Below, one piece after another: positions 1-8,900 of a stretch of DNA of 64,000 nt. The position numbers and the translations under genes are program-made. Source of the stretch: JACRAV01 sp964571235 (GTDB taxonomy: Bacteria; Zixibacteria; MSB-5A5; GN15; FEB-12); assembly GCA_964571235.1 (NCBI GenBank), contig CAZNAI010000004.1, forward strand, positions 372,001 through 436,000, given 5' to 3'. The notes beneath the pieces are model-generated. The model worked only from the letters and a program-made list of their open reading frames with translations, was not told the origin of the DNA and ran no database searches. Each line of letters starts with the position of its first letter. Positions within the stretch are counted from its first letter, which is position 1.

Positions 1-2
1 AT

Positions 3-101
3 GCTTTGTTTGCCCGGTTTAAAGAAAACGGCAAAACCACAGGAAACGTCGGATCGGAAATCGACCGCGGCCTGGGCAAGTTTGTCGATATAAAGGTGTA
101 A
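3..101 (+). CDS. C-terminal end of a flagellar gene, probably FlgC (partial)
   Basis: The frame is open from the window edge to the TAA at 99-101 and encodes 32 residues ending in FVDIKV. It stops three bases before fliE and is on the same strand. In many genomes flgB-flgC sits directly upstream of fliE, and FlgC proteins end in a short amphipathic helix, so a proximal-rod protein is the likeliest identity. The visible piece is too short and not distinctive enough to prove it. Confidence 0.4.
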   Translation, partial: ALFARFKENGKTTGNVGSEIDRGLGKFVDIKV

Positions 102-104
102 TGT

Positions 105-422
105 ATGTCTGAGCCAACCAGCCGCATCACGCTACTGCCGGGTCTGGCCAACCAGATCACACCGGCGCCTATTCAGCCGGTCCAGGTGGAACCGCAGTCG
201 GGGGAGAAATTCACCGATCTGCTTTCGACTATGGTCAATTCGGTGAACGATCTGCAGTCGGCCTCGGCGCAGTCACAACAGTCACTGATGAACGGCGAGC
301 CGGTCGAACTGCACGATGTCATGATCAAGGCCGAGCAGGCCGGGCTGAGTATGGACTTTCTTTTGGAGATCAGAAACAAACTGGTAAATGCATATAACGA
401 TGTCATGCGGATGCCGATGTAA
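105..422 (+). CDS. fliE: Flagellar MS-ring/rod junction protein FliE
   Basis: The 105-residue protein has the usual FliE length. Its C-terminal half carries the family signature VELHDVMIKAEQAGLSMDF, followed by the helix that ends NAYNDVMRMPM. FliE joins the MS ring (FliF) to the proximal rod and is among the first substrates of the flagellar type III exporter. It starts three bases after the preceding gene and is followed by fliF, the standard order. The N-terminal 40 residues are proline-rich and poorly conserved, as in other FliE proteins. Confidence 0.97.
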   Translation: MSEPTSRITLLPGLANQITPAPIQPVQVEPQSGEKFTDLLSTMVNSVNDLQSASAQSQQSLMNGEPVELHDVMIKAEQAGLSMDFLLEIRNKLVNAYNDVMRMPM

Positions 423-485
423 TTCGGCTGTTTGACCGCACGCCGGCCATGGATGGCCCGTGCCACCGCGTAAATAGGAAGTGCA

Positions 486-2042
486 ATGGACTCTTTCAAA
501 GGTGTGTTTAAGAATGCCTCCGACTTTGTCGGGCGCATGTCTCCCAGTCAGGTGATGATGCTTTTCGGCATTGTCGCCGGAACTATTGTTGGGGTAATCT
601 TTCTTTCCGGTTGGCTCAAACAGGTCAACTATGCCCGGCTTTACTCAAATCTTGAGTCGGCCGAGGCGGGAGAGATTGTCAATTATCTCACCACCAACAA
701 CGTGCCGTACGAGATTACCGACAACGGCGGTTCCATCGACGTTCCGTCCGATCAGGTCTACAAACTGCGTCTGGCGCTGGCCTCACAGGGAATGCCGAAA
801 GCCGGAAATGTCGGGTACTCGATTTTCGACCAGAACAATCTGGGGATGACCGACTTTCTGCAAAATCTGAATTTCCGGCGGGCGCTCGAGGGTGAACTTA
901 CAAAGACGATCATGCAACTGAGCGAGGTGCAAGCGGCTCGCGTGCATATCGTGATCCCCAAAGACCGCCTATTCAAAGAAGATAAAAAGGAACCGACCGC
1001 GTCGGTTGTGCTCAAACTGCGCAATCGGGCCGGACTTGGGAAAGCCCAACTGGCCGGCGTATCACATCTGGTCGCCGCGTCGGTTGAAGGACTCAAACCA
1101 CAGAATATCAGTATTATCGATTATGATGGAAACCTGCTCTCTGGTGGACAGGATAAAGATCAGTTGGCGGGCTTGTCGTCATCACAGCTTGAAGTCCGGC
1201 AGACTGTCGAATCATACTTGCAGGAGAAAGCACAATCGATGCTCGACGGCGTCCTTGGGCCGGGGAAAGCTCTGGTGCGAGTCACCGCCGATCTGAATTT
1301 CCAGCAACTCGAGCGGACCTCGGAAGAGTATGACCCCGACAAGGCATCGGTGCGAAGCGAAGAACGCACCACCAACAGCAGTTCCAATTCCGACAAGACC
1401 GCCGACACCGGCGAAAACAAACAAGAAGAGAACTCACAGACGATTGTCACCAACTACGAGTTAAATAAGACAGTCGAGCACATTGTCAACGCAGTCGGGA
1501 CGATTCAGCGCCTCTCAGTCGCGGTGACGGTTGACGGTACCTATCAAACGCCCAAAGAAGGCGCAGGTGACGGAGCCGCTGAAAAAGTATACCAGCCGCG
1601 CTCGCAGGACGAACTGGATCGTTTGGCGGGAATCGTCAAGAACGCCGTTGGGTTTGACACCCAGCGTAACGACCAAATTGAGCTAATCAATGTGCCGTTT
1701 GATCGCGAACAGGTCGAAGTCGACCGGCAGGCGCTCGACACGATGTATCAGCGCGAAATGTACTGGGAGATTGGCAAAAAAGTAGGCGTCGTCGTTCTCA
1801 TCATACTGGCGTTCCTGTACTTGAAACGTAAGTCCAAGAAACTGTTCGCCGCCCTCGGCACGATGCTGGCCCCGACCGGTCACACCGGAGTGAGAGCTCA
1901 GCATTCCAATGTGCTGGTAGAGGATGAAACAGCCCAGCCGCTCACAATCCGCCAGCCTCGATTGGTGGACCAGATGCAGGCGACGGCCAAAGAGAAACCT
2001 GAAGAGATCGCCAAGGTCATCAAGACCATGATGATAGAGTAG
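486..2042 (+). CDS. fliF: Flagellar MS-ring protein FliF
   Basis: The 518-residue protein forms the inner-membrane MS ring that houses the export gate. A transmembrane helix lies at about residues 24-44 and a second at about 430-448. Between them is the periplasmic ring-building region, with the conserved stretch ARVHIVIPKDRLF near residue 155 and a low-complexity Ser/Thr/Asn/Glu insert near 295-320. The cytoplasmic tail ends PEEIAKVIKTMMIE, the FliG-binding motif of the family. An AGGAAG ribosome site precedes the ATG. fliG follows after seven bases, so the two ring partners should be translated together. Confidence 0.97.
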   Translation: MDSFKGVFKNASDFVGRMSPSQVMMLFGIVAGTIVGVIFLSGWLKQVNYARLYSNLESAEAGEIVNYLTTNNVPYEITDNGGSIDVPSDQVYKLRLALASQGMPKAGNVGYSIFDQNNLGMTDFLQNLNFRRALEGELTKTIMQLSEVQAARVHIVIPKDRLFKEDKKEPTASVVLKLRNRAGLGKAQLAGVSHLVAASVEGLKPQNISIIDYDGNLLSGGQDKDQLAGLSSSQLEVRQTVESYLQEKAQSMLDGVLGPGKALVRVTADLNFQQLERTSEEYDPDKASVRSEERTTNSSSNSDKTADTGENKQEENSQTIVTNYELNKTVEHIVNAVGTIQRLSVAVTVDGTYQTPKEGAGDGAAEKVYQPRSQDELDRLAGIVKNAVGFDTQRNDQIELINVPFDREQVEVDRQALDTMYQREMYWEIGKKVGVVVLIILAFLYLKRKSKKLFAALGTMLAPTGHTGVRAQHSNVLVEDETAQPLTIRQPRLVDQMQATAKEKPEEIAKVIKTMMIE

Positions 2043-2049
2043 GTAAGCG

Positions 2050-3060
2050 ATGGATTACGAAAACCTGACAAGTCAGCAGAAAGCGGCCATCGCCCTTATC
2101 GCGTTTGGGCCGGAGGTGTCGTCGCTCGTTTTGAAAGGAATGCGCGAAGAAGAACTTGAAAAGATCACGGTCGAGATCGCCAATCTGCGCGATGTCCCCT
2201 CCGAGATCGAAGCAAAGGTCATCGAAGAATGTCATCAGATATTTATCGCGCGGCAGTATGTCTCGCAGGGTGGTATCGACTTTGCCCATGAGATTCTGGA
2301 ACGGGCAGTCGGTCACTCCCGCGCCAAAGACATCATGAATCGCCTGGAGTCATCGTTCCACTCGAAGGGCTTTTCGCTTCTCAAAGACATTGATCCGAAA
2401 CAACTGGCCGGATTCTTCCAAAATGAACATCCGCAGACCACCGCGCTGATTTTAACGCAACTCCTGCCGCAACAGTCGGCCTCGGTGCTCTCAGAGCTTG
2501 GTCCGGAACTTCAGGCCGAAGTCGCACTGCGCGTAGCGATGATGGAAAAGATCTCGCCGGAAGTGCTCAAAGAGATTGAATCAACACTTGAAGACCAATT
2601 CGGTCAGGCGGCGACTCGAGATATGTCGGTCTCCGGCGGCGCGAAAGCGATCGCCGAAATTCTCAATTTGATCGAATCGTCGGCCGAGAAAAACATCCTG
2701 CAGTCGCTTGAGGCCGAGAACCCCGATTTGGCGGCTGAAGTCAAGAACATGATGTTTGTCTTCGACGACATCATCCTCCTCGACGACCGCTCGATCCAGC
2801 GTCTGCTCAAGGAAGTGGAAACCAAAGACCTCTCCGTGGCGCTCAAAGCGACCAACGAGGATGTCAAAGGCAAGATCTTCAAGAACGTATCGGAACGTGT
2901 GGCGTCGATGATCAAAGAAGAGATGGAGTTTATGGGGCCTACGCGACTGTCCGATGTCGAGGCGGCGCAGGGAAGAATTGTCGAGGCGATTCGCAGGCTC
3001 GAAGAAGAGGGCCAGGTGTTCATCTCCGGCCGCGGCGGCAAAGAGGATGTCATTGTCTAA
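2050..3060 (+). CDS. fliG: Flagellar motor switch protein FliG
   Basis: The 336-residue protein has normal FliG length. The N-terminal domain (about 1-100) should bind the FliF tail. The middle domain contains NEHPQTTALILTQLLP, including the EHPQ motif that contacts FliM. The C-terminal domain holds the charged torque helix, with DDRSIQRLLKEVETKDL near residues 240-256. In the C ring FliG transmits stator torque and switches rotation. Its last 14 bases overlap the start of fliH, indicating translational coupling. Confidence 0.97.
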   Translation: MDYENLTSQQKAAIALIAFGPEVSSLVLKGMREEELEKITVEIANLRDVPSEIEAKVIEECHQIFIARQYVSQGGIDFAHEILERAVGHSRAKDIMNRLESSFHSKGFSLLKDIDPKQLAGFFQNEHPQTTALILTQLLPQQSASVLSELGPELQAEVALRVAMMEKISPEVLKEIESTLEDQFGQAATRDMSVSGGAKAIAEILNLIESSAEKNILQSLEAENPDLAAEVKNMMFVFDDIILLDDRSIQRLLKEVETKDLSVALKATNEDVKGKIFKNVSERVASMIKEEMEFMGPTRLSDVEAAQGRIVEAIRRLEEEGQVFISGRGGKEDVIV

Positions 3061-3754
3061 TATTGTCCGCAACGCCCGAGTGGCGCCGGCAGTATTTATC
3101 GGTGAGCATCAATTGGATGCCCAGGCCGAGGTCGCCGCCGAAAAAGTGCTGGGGAGAGTTTTCCCCAAAGTCGAGTACATGACCGCTCCCACCGGGGCCA
3201 AGTTGATCTCGGTGCTGGAGGTCGGCCGCTTTGTCGAGGTCTTGGACCAACAAAGGGAAGAGGCCCGTAGAGCGGGATACGAAGAGGGGCGCAAGTCCGG
3301 GTACGAGACCGGAAAAGACGAGGCGCGACGGGTTTTACAGCAATTCGACAAAGCTATAGCCGATGCGGTCAAGTCACGCGAAGTTGTGCTGGAGGAGGCC
3401 AAGCAAAAAATTCTGGAGCTCGTCACAAAAATATCCAGAAAAGTGACGTTTGACGCTATCGAGGCCGACCGCGAAAAGACCGCCGAAATGATTGCGGGAA
3501 TTGTCAACAAGCTCAACGACAGGTCAAGACTGAAAGTGTTGGTGCATCCGGATTTTCTGCCGGTCGTGGAACAAAACATTCAGCAGTACCTGACCGGCGC
3601 AACGATGATCAAAGAGCTGACAATCGAAGCTGACCCAAGAGTACGTGTCGGCGGATGTTTTATTCAGACCCCATCGGGCGATATCGACGCCCGTATTGAA
3701 TCGCAGTTTGAAATTGTCGAAACGGCCATGTTGGCCGGTGAAAACACAAAATGA
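3047..3754 (+). CDS. fliH: Flagellar export ATPase regulator FliH
   Basis: I start the protein at the ATG at 3047, which overlaps the end of fliG and gives 235 residues. A longer open frame upstream lies inside fliG and is Arg/Ser-rich shadow coding. FliH is the stator of the FliI ATPase. The sequence shows the expected layout: a variable N-terminus, a charged coiled coil with small-residue spacing (EEARRAGYEEGRKSGYETGK, about 75-95), and a C-terminal domain ending DIDARIESQFEIVETAML, typical of FliH/SctL. Its stop overlaps the fliI start in ATGA. Confidence 0.92.
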   Translation: MSLSNIVRNARVAPAVFIGEHQLDAQAEVAAEKVLGRVFPKVEYMTAPTGAKLISVLEVGRFVEVLDQQREEARRAGYEEGRKSGYETGKDEARRVLQQFDKAIADAVKSREVVLEEAKQKILELVTKISRKVTFDAIEADREKTAEMIAGIVNKLNDRSRLKVLVHPDFLPVVEQNIQQYLTGATMIKELTIEADPRVRVGGCFIQTPSGDIDARIESQFEIVETAMLAGENTK

Positions 3755-5067
3755 GCGCGATTGCTTATGACATGTACGCCGACCGAATTGACCGCGCCAA
3801 CACGATCAAACATTTCGGAAAAGTCACACAGGTCGTCGGGCTGGTGGTCGAGTCAGCCGGACCATCGATTCCTATTGGCCGACACTGCACTATAGAAAAC
3901 TCCGACGACGGGTCAACGATACGGGCTGAGGTTGTTGGATTTCGCAACGATCACTTACTCCTCATGCCGTTCGGGCCAATGGCTGGAATTCACCCCGGCG
4001 CGATTGTAACGTCGACCGCTGATCAACTTCGTATTCCGGTCGGCGAAGGTCTCATCGGGCGAATTCTCGGTGGACTTGGACAACCTCTTGATGATCGTGG
4101 CCCGGTAATTGCAACTGCAACGCGCGGAATCAATGGCACTGTCATTCCGGCACTTCAACGCCGGCGAATCACCGAACCCGTTCGCACGGGAATCAAAGCT
4201 ATAGATTTACTGGCGGCTGTTGGCAAGGGACAAAGGCTTGGCATATTCGCTGGATCAGGTGTTGGCAAGTCGGTTATGCTTGGCATGATCGCAAGGGGAT
4301 CGTCGGCCGATGTCAACGTGATTGCGTTGGTCGGCGAACGCGGGCGCGAAGTGCGAGAGTTTATCGAAGAAGATTTGGGGACCGAAGGACTCAAGCGGTC
4401 GGTAGTGGTAGCGGTCAGTTCCGACCAGCCCGCAATTGTTCGCATCAAAGGAGCTATGGTCGCCACTACGATTGCCGAGTATTTTCGCGACCAGGGCAAA
4501 GATGTCATGCTCCTGATGGATTCAGTCACACGTATCGCGATGGCCCAGCGAGAAATTGGACTCGCGGCCGGAGAACCTCCGGCGACTAAAGGATACCCGC
4601 CGTCGGTCTACGCTCTTCTGCCGACTCTTTTGGAGCGAGCCGGAAGCAGTCAACGCGGTTCGATCACCGGGCTGTATACTGTCTTGGTTGAAGGGGACGA
4701 TTTTAATGAGCCGATTTCCGACGCGGTCCGGTCGATTCTCGACGGCCACGTGGCGTTGTCGCGAAAATTGGCGGCAATGAATCAATACCCGGCAGTAGAC
4801 TGCCTTGATTCGATTAGTCGACTCATGAAAGATGTCGCCACGCCCGAAGAGCGGCGCCTGGCAGGTGAAGTTCGCCAGATTGTTGCCACCTATCGTGAGG
4901 CCGAAGATCTGATCAATATCGGGGCGTATGTCAAGGGTTCAAACCCTCGCATCGATCGTGCGATTGCCAAGATCGACGCGATCAATCAGTTTTTCCGTCA
5001 GCCGATTGGCGATCTCTCGCCGCACGATCAGGCAGTAGCCGAGTTGGGCCAGATAATCGGTCAATAG
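3751..5067 (+). CDS. fliI: Flagellum-specific export ATPase FliI
   Basis: The 438-residue protein matches the FliI/SctN family length. The Walker A loop GSGVGKS is near residue 168, the Walker B region is DVMLLMDSVTR near 250, and the type III ATPase signature GEPPATKGYPPSVYALLPTL is near 273. FliI forms a hexamer at the base of the export gate and helps release substrates from chaperones. The ATG overlaps the fliH stop (ATGA), and fliJ follows after 13 bases, the standard stator-ATPase-stalk order. Confidence 0.98.
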   Translation: MSAIAYDMYADRIDRANTIKHFGKVTQVVGLVVESAGPSIPIGRHCTIENSDDGSTIRAEVVGFRNDHLLLMPFGPMAGIHPGAIVTSTADQLRIPVGEGLIGRILGGLGQPLDDRGPVIATATRGINGTVIPALQRRRITEPVRTGIKAIDLLAAVGKGQRLGIFAGSGVGKSVMLGMIARGSSADVNVIALVGERGREVREFIEEDLGTEGLKRSVVVAVSSDQPAIVRIKGAMVATTIAEYFRDQGKDVMLLMDSVTRIAMAQREIGLAAGEPPATKGYPPSVYALLPTLLERAGSSQRGSITGLYTVLVEGDDFNEPISDAVRSILDGHVALSRKLAAMNQYPAVDCLDSISRLMKDVATPEERRLAGEVRQIVATYREAEDLINIGAYVKGSNPRIDRAIAKIDAINQFFRQPIGDLSPHDQAVAELGQIIGQ

Positions 5068-5080
5068 GCGGCGGTGAGCC

Positions 5081-5539
5081 ATGAAGAAGTTTCGCTTCCG
5101 ACTCGAATCTCTTAAGAAAATCAAAGAGCACACTGAAAAGCAACGGCAGAAAGAACATGCCGTGGCACTCACGCGCGTGATAGAGCAGAAGCGCAACCTG
5201 AGCGAAATGGAATCGCGTCGATTAGGCGTAATGGAATCGCAGAGAACCAAACACGGCCGGCCGGGGGTGATGTCGCCCTCTGAGATGCTATCCTATTCAC
5301 GATATTATCTACGCCTCAAGCGCGAACAGATCGCCGGAACCGAGATTCTTCGCGGGCTGGAGAGCGAAGCGGAAATCCGCCGGCAAAAACTGGTCGAGGC
5401 CTCCCGCGAACGCAAGACACTCGACAAACTTAAGGAACGACAATTGGAGAAGTACCGCCAGGAAACAGAACGGACTCTATCCAAAGAGAATGACGAGATT
5501 TCGGCGAATACCGCGAGAATGAACACAATCGAGCGATAG
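5081..5539 (+). CDS. fliJ: Flagellar export stalk protein FliJ
   Basis: The 152-residue protein is almost entirely charged helix, rich in Lys, Arg, Glu and Leu with heptad spacing, and begins MKKFRFRLESLKKIKE, the usual FliJ N-terminus. FliJ is the antiparallel coiled-coil stalk that inserts into the FliI hexamer. Sequence conservation in this family is low, so the call rests on length, coiled-coil character and position after fliI. It is the last gene of this block. fliK, flgD and flgE, which often come next, are absent here. Confidence 0.9.
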   Translation: MKKFRFRLESLKKIKEHTEKQRQKEHAVALTRVIEQKRNLSEMESRRLGVMESQRTKHGRPGVMSPSEMLSYSRYYLRLKREQIAGTEILRGLESEAEIRRQKLVEASRERKTLDKLKERQLEKYRQETERTLSKENDEISANTARMNTIER

Positions 5540-5562
5540 CGTTACATCTGGTTAAAACGACA

Positions 5563-5595
5563 AAGGCCGTGAGCACGAGGGGAGCTCACGGCCTT
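5563..5595. terminator. Hairpin shared by convergent fliJ and secreted-protein genes
   Basis: Two perfect 12-base arms (AAGGCCGTGAGC and its complement) enclose a 9-base loop, 24 bases after the fliJ stop and 26 bases before the end of the opposing gene. No clean U tract follows on the plus strand. On the minus strand the arm is followed by TTTGTCGTTTT. It probably ends transcription from both sides. Confidence 0.75.
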
Positions 5596-5620
5596 CCTAT
5601 TTGGAGATACTCGAAAGCTC

Positions 5621-6922
5621 TTATTTCACCAGAAGCATCTTGCGCGATTGCGTAAACCCGGCGGTAGTCAGTCTGTAGAAGTACATTCCCGAGGCCAATT
5701 GTGTACCGCCCTCCGAGCGGCCGTCGAAAGTCACCCGGTAGTGTCCGGCTCCATAGTTTCCGTAAGCCAGAGTGCGGACTTCCTGTCCCAGGAGATTGTA
5801 AACGATTAGCGAGACATCACCCGGCTTGGGCAGAGAGAATTCTATCTCGGTAGTCGGATTGAACGGATTGGGATAATTCTGCAGTAGCGCATAGGCAGTC
5901 GGCAGGTTGTCCAAAATGTCATCGACATCGGTGGCCGACTGGATCGTGACCGAACCGGGTCTGAAAATCGGCGTGAACTGGCGGTTGGCGTCGACAGCGG
6001 TCATCGTAATTACAGTGGATAGCACTCCGGCGTAACGAGTAGAGTCGATTACAACGACTGTATCCGGAGCGCTCGGCTGGGCAGTGAAATGGAGTTTGGC
6101 TAACGCTCCGCTTCCCGGAGAGAGGGGAGATGATTCACCAAAATCGGCCGCAATGTAGATCGTATGGCTTGCCGGATTGAACTGATACGATTTGTTAGAG
6201 GCGGCGTCGCCGCGTGTGCCGGCAAAAGTAATCGAGTCAAGTGTAAGCCGGTCGTTGCCATACGAAAGAGCCAACTCAGCGATTTTGACATCGCGTTCAT
6301 TAAAGAAATTGACATCGACAGCCGCATAAGTTCCGGCGCCGGCAGAGACCTGATCGACCCAGACCGAATCGAAACTGGTTGGAGCCGATTTGATATTCAG
6401 ATATCCCTTGCGGAATTTCGGATGGTACGGCCCGCTCGATGTAACAGTGTCAGTATACCAGGTTCCCTTTTCAATCTGTCCATCAATAAACGTCGTAGTG
6501 TCGAACGCAACAACTTGGGGCGTCACCGACAGAGAATACGAATAGTAGAGCTTGCAGAAAATGCCGGAGCCGGGGGCTATGTTCTCAGTTGAAGTGAGTG
6601 CGTAAACCGAAGTCGTCCCGTTTGCGTTGTGCGAAACACCTTTAATAGATACTCCAGCGACGCGCGATCCAACGAAAGAAACAGAATCAAGATTTATCGC
6701 CGCGGAGTTTTTCTGAAAAGTAAATTCGACGCCGGTAAGCGGGGCATCATTATAGAAGCGAACCGGCACGACTCCTATCCCGCCCTGAAAGGCGACGGCT
6801 GAGTCAATTGCCAGGGTATCGGGGATACCGGTGTCGAGCGGACTGCCTTGGGCGCGTTTAGTAAACGCCGCCAGAACCAGCAGGGCTACAATGATCCAAA
6901 GGACGCGGTTATTACATCTCAT
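5621..6922 (-). CDS. Secreted protein with tandem cohesin-like domains and type IX sorting tail
   Basis: I start at the ATG at 6922, so the signal peptide (RVLWIIVALLVLAAF) sits at the N-terminus; 433 residues result. Two similar beta-rich modules follow, at roughly 40-190 and 195-330. Each has a pattern like cohesin domains (IGVVPVRFYNDAPLTGVEF; TYAAVDVNFFNERDVKIAEL). The last 85 residues are a classic type IX secretion sorting domain: LLQNYPNPFNPTTEIEF, then VYNLLGQEVRTL, LASGMYFYRL and SRKMLLVK. The product should be exported by Sec, cross the outer membrane by a type IX system and be surface-anchored or released. It lies inside the flagellar locus but on the opposite strand. Confidence 0.88.
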   Translation of the reverse strand: MRCNNRVLWIIVALLVLAAFTKRAQGSPLDTGIPDTLAIDSAVAFQGGIGVVPVRFYNDAPLTGVEFTFQKNSAAINLDSVSFVGSRVAGVSIKGVSHNANGTTSVYALTSTENIAPGSGIFCKLYYSYSLSVTPQVVAFDTTTFIDGQIEKGTWYTDTVTSSGPYHPKFRKGYLNIKSAPTSFDSVWVDQVSAGAGTYAAVDVNFFNERDVKIAELALSYGNDRLTLDSITFAGTRGDAASNKSYQFNPASHTIYIAADFGESSPLSPGSGALAKLHFTAQPSAPDTVVVIDSTRYAGVLSTVITMTAVDANRQFTPIFRPGSVTIQSATDVDDILDNLPTAYALLQNYPNPFNPTTEIEFSLPKPGDVSLIVYNLLGQEVRTLAYGNYGAGHYRVTFDGRSEGGTQLASGMYFYRLTTAGFTQSRKMLLVK

Positions 6923-7342
6923 GGTTGTCGGCCGGTAAGGGCCAACCGGGGTAGAGCAAACGTCGTGCAACAATGGCAATTTCTCCGGCGTGAATAGGCG
7001 GCAAACCGTCGGTCTGTTTCGGTGAGGGGTAACTGACCAACCCGGCTTGGCTTAGCTGTGATCGAAATATACTCAGGACGGTCCGTCCGTGCAACCGATG
7101 GGGAACCACTACCAGCGATTGTATGCAAGCGGGTTCGTACAATTCCCGGCCGACTCATTCTCAATTCAGATCCATTAAACGGGAAACTAATACATAGTCC
7201 GAGGGAAAGGGGTTCCGAAAAAGGGTGATTCTTGGCTCATCGTGCCCTTCAGCGGATTGCCTTAAGTCATTACATGGGAATTGATTGCAACTGAGTCCAG
7301 CGGTCGGCACGGGCAGTGCATAACGCAGTGCCGGAGGATTCT
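6923..7342. other. Divergent intergenic region between secreted-protein gene and flgF operon
   Basis: These 420 bases hold the start regions of two divergent units. A sigma-54-like site lies at its right end. I see no convincing promoter for the leftward gene, no gene with coding character and no repeat. Confidence 0.6.
7305..7320 (+). promoter_or_regulatory. Candidate sigma-54 promoter of the flgF operon
   Basis: The sequence CGGCACGGGCAGTGCA carries the -24 GG (7306-7307) and -12 GC (7318-7319) with exactly ten bases between them, and matches GGCACG of the consensus. It lies 23 bases before the flgF ATG and just before the GGAGG ribosome site at 7333. The predicted leader would be very short, about 12 bases, which is the main reason for caution. 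Many flagellar systems use sigma-54 for rod and hook genes. Confidence 0.42.
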
Positions 7343-8077
7343 ATGATTAAGGGTATGTATACATCGGCCTCGGGAATGATACCCCGAGTGCAGAAGCAAG
7401 AATTGATCGCCAACAACCTGGCGAATGTGAACTCGGCCGGTTTCAAGAAAGACCGGATGTTCACCAAAGAACTGACCGCGGCTGAAAAGCGGCTCATGCC
7501 CAAGAAAGCTGATTGGGAACAGCCGATGGTCGATCAACTCTTTGTCGACTACCAAAGCGGCATCTTTGATAAGACCGACAATCCTCTGGATATCGCTATC
7601 GAAGGGGACGGTTTCTTTCAACTGCAAGCCCCTGACGGCAGCACCGCGCTCACACGTGCCGGTGCTTTTACAGTGAATCAAGACGGATACATCGCCTACC
7701 CCGGCGGATATCTCCTCAAAGGTGAAGGTGGCCCGATACAAGTTGGTGGCGGCAAAGTGAATATCGCCCCGACTGGCGTGGTCGAAGTCGACGGTTCCCA
7801 GGTCGACCGAATTCAAACGATGACCGTTGCCGATCTGGACAAACTTCAGCGTCTCGGTGGATCGCTTTTCGCCGCGCCACAAAGTGAAGCTCTGATACCG
7901 TCGGTCTCGGCGCAACTTCGCCAGGGGTATCTCGAGACAGCCAATGTCGATGTCGTTCACGAAATGGTCGATATGATCGTGTCGTACCGAACGTACGAAG
8001 CCAACGCCAAAGCGCTTCAGTCGCAGGATCAAACCCTCGATCACCTCTTTGGAAAAGTAGCGGGTCTTTCGCGCTAA
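7343..8077 (+). CDS. flgF: Flagellar basal-body rod protein, FlgF type
   Basis: The ATG at 7343 follows a GGAGG site and gives MIKGMYTSASGM, the normal start of the family; 244 residues. The N-terminal rod motif QELIANNLANVNSAGFKKD, the middle motif NPLDIAIEGDGFFQL and the C-terminal LETANVDVVHEMVDMI are all present. It is the first of two adjacent FlgF/FlgG paralogues. By order and shorter length it is the proximal-rod FlgF, with FlgG next. The exact FlgF/FlgG assignment rests on gene order. Confidence 0.88.
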   Translation: MIKGMYTSASGMIPRVQKQELIANNLANVNSAGFKKDRMFTKELTAAEKRLMPKKADWEQPMVDQLFVDYQSGIFDKTDNPLDIAIEGDGFFQLQAPDGSTALTRAGAFTVNQDGYIAYPGGYLLKGEGGPIQVGGGKVNIAPTGVVEVDGSQVDRIQTMTVADLDKLQRLGGSLFAAPQSEALIPSVSAQLRQGYLETANVDVVHEMVDMIVSYRTYEANAKALQSQDQTLDHLFGKVAGLSR

Positions 8078-8108
8078 CCCATAAGAAAGAAATCACAGGA
8101 GTAGTCAA

Positions 8109-8897
8109 ATGATAAAGGCAATGCGAACCGCGGCGACCGGAATGTCGGCACAACAGATGAATGTCGACAACATCGCTAACAACTTAGCCAACGTGAACAC
8201 GCCGGGATTCAAGAAATCACTTCTCGAATTTCAGGATGTGTTGTACCAGCAGTTTCGTCTTCCGGGCACAGCAACTGCGATTGGCAATTCGGTCCCGACC
8301 GGACTCTCGATCGGCTACGGCACACGCCCCTCGGCAACCACTCGCGAATACTCGACCGGTGATTTGCAGCAGACTGGTGCGCCTCTTGATCTGGCTATCG
8401 AAGGCGACGGTTTCTTTCAGGTCCAGCGGCCCGACGGCACCACTGCGTACACGCGAGACGGTTCGCTGAAAATGTCGGCCGACGGCCGCGTCGTCACCTC
8501 GGATGGATATTTTCTATTGCCGGAAGTCACCATTCCTGAGAATACAACCTCGGTGTCAGTCGGCAACGACGGCACAGTCGAAGTTCTACAAGCAGGCAAT
8601 GACCAGCCAGTGGAGATCGGCCAGATCGAACTGGCCAGATTCATCAATCCGGCCGGACTGGTCGGTATCGGCCACAACTTGTACATCCAGTCAGGATCGT
8701 CGGGAAACCCAATCACCAGCCAGCCGGGCCAGGATGGAAATGGCGCGATCAACCAGGGGTATCTGGAAATGTCGAATGTGAAAGTGGTCGACGAGATGGT
8801 CAATATGATTGTCGCCCAGCGTGCATACGAGATGAACTCCAAAGCAATTCAAACCGCCGATGATATGTCGGGGGTTGCCAATAATCTGAAGCGATAA
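8109..8897 (+). CDS. flgG: Flagellar distal rod protein FlgG
   Basis: The 262-residue protein has exact FlgG length. It shows NIANNLANVNTPGFKKS near residue 20, APLDLAIEGDGFFQVQRPDG near 93, and the C-terminal LEMSNVKVVDEMVNMIVAQR. FlgG polymerises into the distal rod that passes through the P and L rings. flgF lies 31 bases upstream and flgA three bases downstream, so all belong to one operon. Confidence 0.96.
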   Translation: MIKAMRTAATGMSAQQMNVDNIANNLANVNTPGFKKSLLEFQDVLYQQFRLPGTATAIGNSVPTGLSIGYGTRPSATTREYSTGDLQQTGAPLDLAIEGDGFFQVQRPDGTTAYTRDGSLKMSADGRVVTSDGYFLLPEVTIPENTTSVSVGNDGTVEVLQAGNDQPVEIGQIELARFINPAGLVGIGHNLYIQSGSSGNPITSQPGQDGNGAINQGYLEMSNVKVVDEMVNMIVAQRAYEMNSKAIQTADDMSGVANNLKR

Positions 8898-8900
8898 GCA

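Noticed and set aside
2954..3046. Longer N-terminus for FliH inside fliG
   Set aside because: The extra residues are out-of-frame fliG sequence, and the ATG at 3047 gives the normal FliH length.
7262..8044. 260-residue minus-strand frame opposite flgF
   Set aside because: It is a shadow of the well-supported flgF gene, driven by codon bias.
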